DNA of 38,965 nucleotides, taken from the NCBI GenBank assembly GCA_025360425.1, contig JANYCD010000051.1, forward strand, positions 1 to 38,965, written 5' to 3'. Origin of the DNA: Sterolibacteriaceae bacterium. GTDB lineage: Bacteria; Pseudomonadota; Gammaproteobacteria; Burkholderiales; Rhodocyclaceae. This document shows, one piece after another, positions 33,755 through 38,965 of this stretch; position 1 is the stretch's first letter, and each line of letters opens with the position of its first letter. The position numbers were made by a program, and so were the translations under genes. Under the pieces are notes generated by a model that worked only from the letters and a program-made list of their open reading frames with translations, was not told where the DNA came from and did no database searches.

Positions 33755-34222
33755 ATGAAAAAGTTAAGCGCCGTCGTACGCGCCATCATCGGGGTGATTT
33801 TCCCCCTCATGGCGTACGCACAGTCCGCGCCGCCATCAGCGCGGCCAGACCCATTGGATGCAAAAGCATCCGTTCCGTCTTTGCACTACGAATCGGCGAT
33901 TGGCGCCTATCGTCCGATGGATGACAAACCCACGCCTGCCAAGACATGGCGATCCGCCAATGACCTGGTGCGCGATACCGGCAGCATGTCCAGCATGAGC
34001 ATGGGCGGCGAGTCCGGCGAGATGTCTGACATGGGCCCGGACACCATGAAAAACATGGACCACGGTGCGATGAAAGGCATGGACATGGGCGGGATGGAAA
34101 TGAAGAAATCCAAACCCGAACGCAGCAAGCCCGCGAAGCAAAATCCTTCCCGGCAGGACAGCATGCCCGGCATGGACATGTCATCCGGCACTCACAACAT
34201 GCACGGCAAGGAGATGCCATGA
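33755..34222 (+). CDS. Met/His-rich periplasmic copper-binding protein
   Basis: 155 residues. A signal peptide (MKKLSAVVRAIIGVIFPLMA, then YAQ) is followed by a segment with AYRPMDDKPTPAKTWRSAND and a long low-complexity Met/His/Gly region: SMSSMSMGGESGEMSDMG, MKNMDHGAMKGMDMGGMEM, and MPGMDMSSGTHNMHGKEMP. Such MxxM/MDHxxM arrays bind Cu(I) and Cu(II) and are seen in CopB N-termini and PcoE-like proteins. GAAGAGG precedes the start. Its stop overlaps the next gene by ATGA. It leads the operon with the TolC-like protein and the multicopper oxidase. It probably buffers or hands over periplasmic copper. Confidence 0.82.
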   Translation: MKKLSAVVRAIIGVIFPLMAYAQSAPPSARPDPLDAKASVPSLHYESAIGAYRPMDDKPTPAKTWRSANDLVRDTGSMSSMSMGGESGEMSDMGPDTMKNMDHGAMKGMDMGGMEMKKSKPERSKPAKQNPSRQDSMPGMDMSSGTHNMHGKEMP

Positions 34223-35616
34223 AGCCGCTCATTGTTTCTCACGGTTCCCCACGAACGATCATCGCTTTTGCGTTATCGGCGCTGTTGCTTGGCGGCTGCG
34301 CTACTTTCTCCAAGGACGGCGGCTTCGATACCGTATCGCAAATCACTCAGGATCGCACCGGCAAGACGGTGAAGGCGATGCATTCCGATGACGATGCGGC
34401 ATCGGTGCAGTCTTCGACCAAAACGCTGCTCGCCAAGCCGCTCGATGCTGGCGACGCGGTACAAATCGCCTTGCTCAACAATCGCGGCTTGCAGGCGACC
34501 TACGCGGAGTTGGGCATGGCCGAGGCTGATCTGGTACAAGCCGGGCGTTTGCAAAATCCAGGCTTCACCTTCAGGCGTACACGTCAGGGCGACGACGTGC
34601 TGATCGAACGTACCTTCACACTGAACCTGATCCGCCTGATCACGGCGCCGATGGCACAGCGTATCGAAGGGCGGCGTTTCGAGCAGGTCAAATTACAGGT
34701 GGCGAACGAAGCTTTGCGCGTTGCCACAGAAACCCGCCGGACCTATTTCGATGCTATCGCCGCCGACCAAGGCGTCACTTACGCCAGGCAAGTCAGTCTG
34801 GTTGCCGAGTCCGGCGCCGATCTCGCGCACCAGATGGGCCGCAGCGGCAACTGGAGTGCTCTGGAACAAGCGCGTGAACAAGCTTTCTACGCCGAGGCCA
34901 CGGCGGGCGTGGCACGTGCGACCAAAGCTTCAGTCATGGCGCGCGAAAAGCTGACGCGCCTGATGGGCCTGTGGGGCGATGACATAAAGTTTCAGTTGCC
35001 GGACAGACTGCCGGAGCTTCCGGCGCAGCCGCTCGAACTCGATAACGCCGAATCGTTCGCCTTGCAAAACCGGCTGGATGTCCAGGCCGGCAAGCTCGAA
35101 ACGGAGGGCCTGGCGTCGTCGCTCGGCCTCAGCAAAATCACACGCCTGGTCAACGTCCTTGATCTGGGCTACATCCGCAATAGCCATGCAGGTCTGCCGC
35201 AGGAACGCGGCTACGAGTTGTCTATCGAGATTCCCCTGTTCGATTGGGGCGGCGCCCGCGTGACAAGGGCGGAGTCAATCTATATGCAGTCGGTAAATCG
35301 GCTGGCAGAGACCGCAATCAACGCACGTTCCGAAGTGCGGGAAAGCTATTTGGGTTACCGCACCTCCTACGATTTGGCAAAGCACTACCGCGACAACATC
35401 GTGCCACTGCGCAAGAAAATCTCCGACGAGAATCTGCTGCGCTACAACGGCATGTTGATCGGCGTGTTCGAGCTGTTGGCCGACGCGCGCGACCAGGTCG
35501 CCAGTGTGAATGCGTATATCGAGGCGCTCAAGGATTACTGGATCGCCGAGACCGATCTGCAAGCTGCCTTGGGCGGCAAGCTTCCCAACAATACCTCCAT
35601 CATGAAAGGACAGTGA
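34219..35616 (+). CDS. TolC-family outer-membrane lipoprotein
   Basis: 465 residues. The signal peptide ends in a lipobox LLLGGCATF, so the mature N-terminus is a lipidated Cys. Two outer-membrane-efflux repeats follow (DAGDAVQIALLNNRGLQATY; SYELSIEIPLFDWGG region; NLLRYNGMLIGVFELLADAR). This branch of TolC-like proteins is often encoded between a Met-rich protein and a copper oxidase in cop clusters, with no RND partner, as here. It may act with the cusBA pump or have a separate role in copper export. It is coupled to the upstream gene by ATGA and starts the oxidase gene 2 bp after its stop. Confidence 0.87.
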   Translation: MKPLIVSHGSPRTIIAFALSALLLGGCATFSKDGGFDTVSQITQDRTGKTVKAMHSDDDAASVQSSTKTLLAKPLDAGDAVQIALLNNRGLQATYAELGMAEADLVQAGRLQNPGFTFRRTRQGDDVLIERTFTLNLIRLITAPMAQRIEGRRFEQVKLQVANEALRVATETRRTYFDAIAADQGVTYARQVSLVAESGADLAHQMGRSGNWSALEQAREQAFYAEATAGVARATKASVMAREKLTRLMGLWGDDIKFQLPDRLPELPAQPLELDNAESFALQNRLDVQAGKLETEGLASSLGLSKITRLVNVLDLGYIRNSHAGLPQERGYELSIEIPLFDWGGARVTRAESIYMQSVNRLAETAINARSEVRESYLGYRTSYDLAKHYRDNIVPLRKKISDENLLRYNGMLIGVFELLADARDQVASVNAYIEALKDYWIAETDLQAALGGKLPNNTSIMKGQ

Positions 35617-35618
35617 TC

Positions 35619-37001
35619 ATGTCATCACGTCGCAATTTTCTTTCTGCATCCGCCGCGCTGATGGGTGCTGCCCTGGTTAGCCGCGCGCAAGCGGCTTCGA
35701 TTCCGGAAGCGCCCATGCAAAGCAACGCCAGCACCCATGCCCCACTAACCCCGCCAAATGGCCGCCCCTACCACCCAGTAGTCACACTCAACGGCTGGAC
35801 GCTGCCATGGCGCATGAAAAATGGGTGGAAGGAATTCCATTTGATTGCTGAGCCGGTGGTGCGCGAGATCGCGCCGGGCATGAAAGCCAACCTGTGGGGT
35901 TACAACGGCCAGAGCCCGGGCCCGACGATTGAAGTCGTCGAAGGCGACAAGGTACGCATCTTTGTCACCAACAAGCTGCCTGAACATACCAGCATCCATT
36001 GGCACGGCCAGCGTCTGCCAAACGGCATGGATGGCGTAACCGGGTTGACTCAGCCCGGTATCAAGCCGGGGCAAACCTATGTCTACGAGTTCGTTCCGAA
36101 GCGGCCGGGTACTTTCATGTATCACCCCCATGCCGACGAGATGATGCAAATGGCGATGGGCATGATGGGCTTCTGGGTCACCCACCCGAAAGACATCGCG
36201 CAGTATCGTGTCGATCGCGATTACGTATTTTTGCTCAACGCCTACGACATCGATCCGGGCAGCTTCACGCCGAAGACCAGCACCATGCTGGATTTCAATC
36301 TATGGACCTTTAACAGTCGCGCCTTCCCCGGCATTGATTCCATCGTCGCGCGCAAGGGTGATCGCGTGCGCATTCGCATCGGCAACCTGACGATGACGAA
36401 TCACCCGATCCATTTGCATGGTCATGAATTTGAAGTCACTGGCACTGACGGCGGGTGGATTCCTAAATCAGCGCGTTGGCCGGAAGTCACGACCGACATT
36501 GCGGTGGGGCAGATGCGGGCCATCGAATTCGACGCCACCGAACCCGGCGACTGGGCCTTCCATTGCCACAAGTCGCACCACACCATGAATGCGATGGGCC
36601 ACAACGTACCCAACATGGTCGGTGTCGATCAGCGCGAGATCAGCAAAAATATCAGCCAACTCATCCCCGATTACATGGTGATGGGCGATGCCGGTGGGTC
36701 GATGGACGGCATGGAAATGCCGATTCCCGACAACACGCTACCGATGATGACCGGGCAAGGCCCGTTCGGCGGCATCGAGATGGGCGGCATGTTCACGGTG
36801 GTCAAGATTCGCGAAGGGCTCGCACGCAATGATTACAAAGACCCTGGCTGGTACAGACATTCGAAAGGTACGGTGGCCCATCTCGTGGATGAGCCTGCCA
36901 CTGAAGCCATTCGCGACGAAACCACTTCGGGTAAAACATCACCCACGCCCGAAATCGAAATGACGGTGCGTAAGCCCGGAATGGGAAACATGCAGCACTG
37001 A
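35619..37001 (+). CDS. Two-domain multicopper oxidase (copper oxidase)
   Basis: 460 residues with a Tat-type signal (SSRRNFLSASAALMG). All copper motifs are present: His127-Trp-His129-Gly, His169-Pro-His171, HPIHLHGHEF from His262, and HCHKSHHTMNAM with His315-Cys316-His317, His321 and axial Met326. HWHG and HCH are only 188 residues apart, too close for a three-domain laccase, so this is a two-domain enzyme that should work as a trimer. A Met-rich loop (GSMDGMEMPIPDNTLPMM) follows. It probably oxidises Cu(I) to Cu(II) in the periplasm. Third gene of the Met-rich protein / TolC-like operon. Confidence 0.92.
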   Translation: MSSRRNFLSASAALMGAALVSRAQAASIPEAPMQSNASTHAPLTPPNGRPYHPVVTLNGWTLPWRMKNGWKEFHLIAEPVVREIAPGMKANLWGYNGQSPGPTIEVVEGDKVRIFVTNKLPEHTSIHWHGQRLPNGMDGVTGLTQPGIKPGQTYVYEFVPKRPGTFMYHPHADEMMQMAMGMMGFWVTHPKDIAQYRVDRDYVFLLNAYDIDPGSFTPKTSTMLDFNLWTFNSRAFPGIDSIVARKGDRVRIRIGNLTMTNHPIHLHGHEFEVTGTDGGWIPKSARWPEVTTDIAVGQMRAIEFDATEPGDWAFHCHKSHHTMNAMGHNVPNMVGVDQREISKNISQLIPDYMVMGDAGGSMDGMEMPIPDNTLPMMTGQGPFGGIEMGGMFTVVKIREGLARNDYKDPGWYRHSKGTVAHLVDEPATEAIRDETTSGKTSPTPEIEMTVRKPGMGNMQH

Positions 37002-37067
37002 TTTGTTCTGCAATGCTCGTGAAATCATAACCAATGCAAAACGATTTAATCAACGAAAGGAAATATC

Positions 37068-37415
37068 ATGAAAAGAAAGTTCTTGTTACTCGTCGCCAGT
37101 TTTCTTTTTGCCGGACACGTGTTTGCACACGCGATGCTCCAAAGCTCTGTGCCAGCCAACAATGCAACGCTTACTGCCACACCAAAAACGATCGATCTTA
37201 AATTCGGGCATGCCACAAAGCTGACAAAACTGAAACTGCTCAGTGCCGGTCAGGAGACTCCAGTCACAGTGGATCTATCCACCCCGGCATCAACGACCTT
37301 CTCACTTCCGCTTCCTGCACTCAAACCGGGAAGCTATCAGGTGAAATGGAGTACGTTGTCCGCTGACGGACATGCCATGACGGGACGTTTGTCATTTACC
37401 ATATTGCGCCATTGA
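37068..37415 (+). CDS. copC: Copper resistance protein CopC
   Basis: 115 residues. A signal peptide (MKRKFLLLVASFLFAGHVFA) is cleaved before HAMLQSSVPANNATL, placing His at position 1 of the mature protein, the Cu(II) ligand of CopC. The second site element SADGHAMTGRLSF supplies the Asp/His pair. Few Met residues occur, so it is the Cu(II)-only type without the Met-rich Cu(I) site. AAAGGA lies upstream. It is followed immediately by copD, the usual pair, which may take up or distribute periplasmic copper. Confidence 0.93.
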   Translation: MKRKFLLLVASFLFAGHVFAHAMLQSSVPANNATLTATPKTIDLKFGHATKLTKLKLLSAGQETPVTVDLSTPASTTFSLPLPALKPGSYQVKWSTLSADGHAMTGRLSFTILRH

Positions 37416-37420
37416 TCGAA

Positions 37421-38338
37421 ATGGAACTGGTCGCGCTGCAAATATTTCGTGACCTTGATGGCTGGCAGGCGCTGGCCATCATCGTCAAGGCAGCGACTTA
37501 CGGCGCAAGTTTTGGCGCCGCTGGCGGGGTGATGTTTCTTGCCAGTTTTTGCGATCTGGTTTCGGAGCAGGAAGATCGCGCATTACGGCGCTTCATTGCC
37601 TGCATGGCCTCGGTGGCGATCGGTTTGTCCGTGCTGCGCATTGCGGTGATGAGCGGCATGCTAAGTGGCGACGTGTCAGGGATGTGGGATGCCGCGATGA
37701 CACAGACGGTGCTGCAATCCCGCGAAGGCATAGCCACCGGACTTCGCGTGGCAAGTCTCGTGATCATCGCCGTGGTATGCCGAAAACGCGTGCATGGAAT
37801 CGCCCTCGGGGCTGGTTTATTTGCCGCGCTCGTCGTTGCAATATCCTTTGCGCTGGTAGGTCACGCGAGCGAAGTGGCCATGCCGTCCGGATTAGGTCTG
37901 CTGCCGCAGATGCTGGTATGTCTACACGTGCTTGCCATCGCTTTCTGGCTGGGCGCGTTGTGGCCATTGCACCGCAGTACCCATACCGGCGATATCGCAA
38001 ATATTGCCACCATCATGGAGCGCTTCGGCAAACTTGCGGCGATTGTTGTCAGCCTGTTGATCGTGGTTGGAGTGCTATTGCTCTGGCTATTACTCGTCAA
38101 GCTGGAGGCGCTGTGGGGTACAGCTTACGGTCAACTATTTATAGTCAAGCTATTGTGTGTCGCACTGTTACTGGCCTTGGCCGCGATGAACAAACTACGG
38201 TTGACCCCGCAACTGCGTGGCGGCAAAAGCAACGCCGTCCTGAAACTGCGCCGTGCGATCCATGCTGAGATTCTCGTTGCGGGCCTGATTCTACAGGTGA
38301 CGGCCAGTTTCACGACAGCAATTGGTCCCGCTAACTGA
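37421..38338 (+). CDS. copD: Copper resistance membrane protein CopD
   Basis: 305 residues from ATG 37421; a TTG at 37412, overlapping the copC stop, is a possible alternative. Eight or so membrane spans are evident (AATYGASFGAAGGVMFLASF; ACMASVAIGLSVLRIAVMSG; VASLVIIAVVCRK; GLFAALVVAISFALVGHASE; LLPQMLVCLHVLAIAFWLGA; LAAIVVSLLIVVGVLLLWLL; LFIVKLLCVALLLALAAMNK; ILVAGLILQVTASFTTA). HASE, LHVLAIAFWLGALWPL and the lysine-containing KLLCV are typical CopD features with conserved His residues. It is an inner-membrane partner of CopC. Confidence 0.9.
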   Translation: MELVALQIFRDLDGWQALAIIVKAATYGASFGAAGGVMFLASFCDLVSEQEDRALRRFIACMASVAIGLSVLRIAVMSGMLSGDVSGMWDAAMTQTVLQSREGIATGLRVASLVIIAVVCRKRVHGIALGAGLFAALVVAISFALVGHASEVAMPSGLGLLPQMLVCLHVLAIAFWLGALWPLHRSTHTGDIANIATIMERFGKLAAIVVSLLIVVGVLLLWLLLVKLEALWGTAYGQLFIVKLLCVALLLALAAMNKLRLTPQLRGGKSNAVLKLRRAIHAEILVAGLILQVTASFTTAIGPAN

Positions 38339-38387
38339 CGCCATGGCTTTTCTTTCTTGAGGCCAAATATAAAATGCCGTCGCACAA

Positions 38388-38965
38388 ATGATCATAAACG
38401 CAAATAGACGCACGTTGAGTCAGATACCCACTGGCGTTTGGGTACTCGGCTTCGTCAGCCTGCTGATGGATGTTTCTTCGGAAATGATCCATAGCCTGTT
38501 GCCGATGTTCATGGTGACAACACTTGGGGTCAGCGTCTTGGCGGTAGGGCTAATTGAAGGACTGGCGGAGTCCACTGCGCTCATCGTCAAGGTCTTCTCG
38601 GGAACCCTGAGCGACTATCTGGGCAAGCGCAAGGGATTGGCCTTGCTGGGTTATGGGCTCGGCGCCCTGAGCAAGCCGCTGTTCGCGATGGCATCCACGG
38701 TCGGCATGCTGTTCAGCGCCCGATTGCTTGATCGCGTCGGCAAAGGCATACGCGGTGCGCCGCGCGATGCGCTGGTCGCCGACATCGCACCGCCGCATCT
38801 GCGTGGCGCAGCGTTCGGGCTGCGCCAGTCGCTCGACACCGTGGGCGCTTTTCTCGGGCCGCTGCTGGCGGTCGGTTTGATGCTGCTGTGGAGTAACAAT
38901 TTTCAGTCGGTATTCTGGGTTGCAGTCATTCCCGGCTTGATGGCCGTCGCGCTGTTGTTTTTCGG
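38388..38965 (+). CDS. MFS transporter, 3' end beyond window
   Basis: An open frame from ATG 38388 runs off the right edge (192 codons seen). VWVLGFVSLLMDVSSEMIHS followed by LLPMFMVTTLGVS, GLIEGLAESTALIVKVFSGT with LSDYLGKRKGLALLGYGLGA (MFS loop 2-3 motif D..GKRK), and RLLDRVGKGIRGAPRDALVA are characteristic of a bacterial MFS subgroup often found in metal-resistance regions. The substrate is not known. It is downstream of copD by 49 bp on the same strand, so it may be cotranscribed. Confidence 0.85.
   Translation, partial: MIINANRRTLSQIPTGVWVLGFVSLLMDVSSEMIHSLLPMFMVTTLGVSVLAVGLIEGLAESTALIVKVFSGTLSDYLGKRKGLALLGYGLGALSKPLFAMASTVGMLFSARLLDRVGKGIRGAPRDALVADIAPPHLRGAAFGLRQSLDTVGAFLGPLLAVGLMLLWSNNFQSVFWVAVIPGLMAVALLFF

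Noticed and set aside
33990..34200. Possible DNA repeat array from the Met-rich region
   Set aside because: The repetition is at protein level (Met/His/Gly codons) and not a regular DNA repeat; it is not a CRISPR or VNTR.

Overview
The window looks chromosomal and proteobacterial, most likely betaproteobacterial: it is GC-rich, has a liu-type leucine catabolic cluster headed by a divergent AraC regulator, and carries a large cus/cop/rcn metal-resistance block. No rRNA, tRNA, CRISPR array, phage gene or integrase gene was seen.

Region by region. (1) 1-4519, minus strand: the start of an exported protein that runs off the left edge, then a compact operon of a conserved hypothetical, an APH-like kinase, a Tyr/lipid phosphatase and a nitronate-monooxygenase-like flavoprotein. 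(2) 4520-5260: an intergenic stretch with TGTCCG half-sites and a perfect 16-bp palindrome, then a small CPVC thioredoxin-like gene. (3) 5376-10365: a cassette cluster without an integrase (CALIN-like). An HxlR regulator, a PD-(D/E)XK-like protein and a GNAT acetyltransferase each end in an attC or attC-like site. attC1 is split at its R' box by a decayed IS1182-family element. attC2 is split by an intact IS110/IS1111-family element whose noncoding tail contains a 10-nt match to its own insertion flank, as expected of a guide (bridge/seek) RNA.

(4) 10389-16020, minus strand: modA, then mccA-mccB-ivd for leucine/isovalerate breakdown. (5) 16136-21146: the AraC regulator, a MaoC-like protein, a membrane di-iron hydroxylase and three SDR dehydrogenases, consistent with acyl-CoA or lipid metabolism. 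(6) 21453-38965: a metal-resistance island. It holds a Cu-type P1B-ATPase; a small Cys-rich protein plus cusCBA (CusA keeps Met573/Met623/Met672); a DUF4160-DUF2442 pair lying between two diverged copies of the cusA 3' end; a nonsense-interrupted Cys-rich gene; a CsoR/RcnR-family repressor with an RcnA-like exporter; another Cys/His-rich protein; a Met-rich protein, lipoprotein TolC and two-domain multicopper oxidase operon; copC-copD; and the start of an MFS transporter.

How it fits together: the island combines cytosolic export (P-type ATPase, RcnA), periplasm-to-outside efflux (CusCBA), periplasmic oxidation and binding (multicopper oxidase, CopC, Met/His-rich proteins) and sensing (CsoR/RcnR). 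The most notable structures are the attC cluster with an IS in two of its sites, the visible guide match of the IS1111-like element, and the chimeric cusA terminus around the DUF4160-DUF2442 module.
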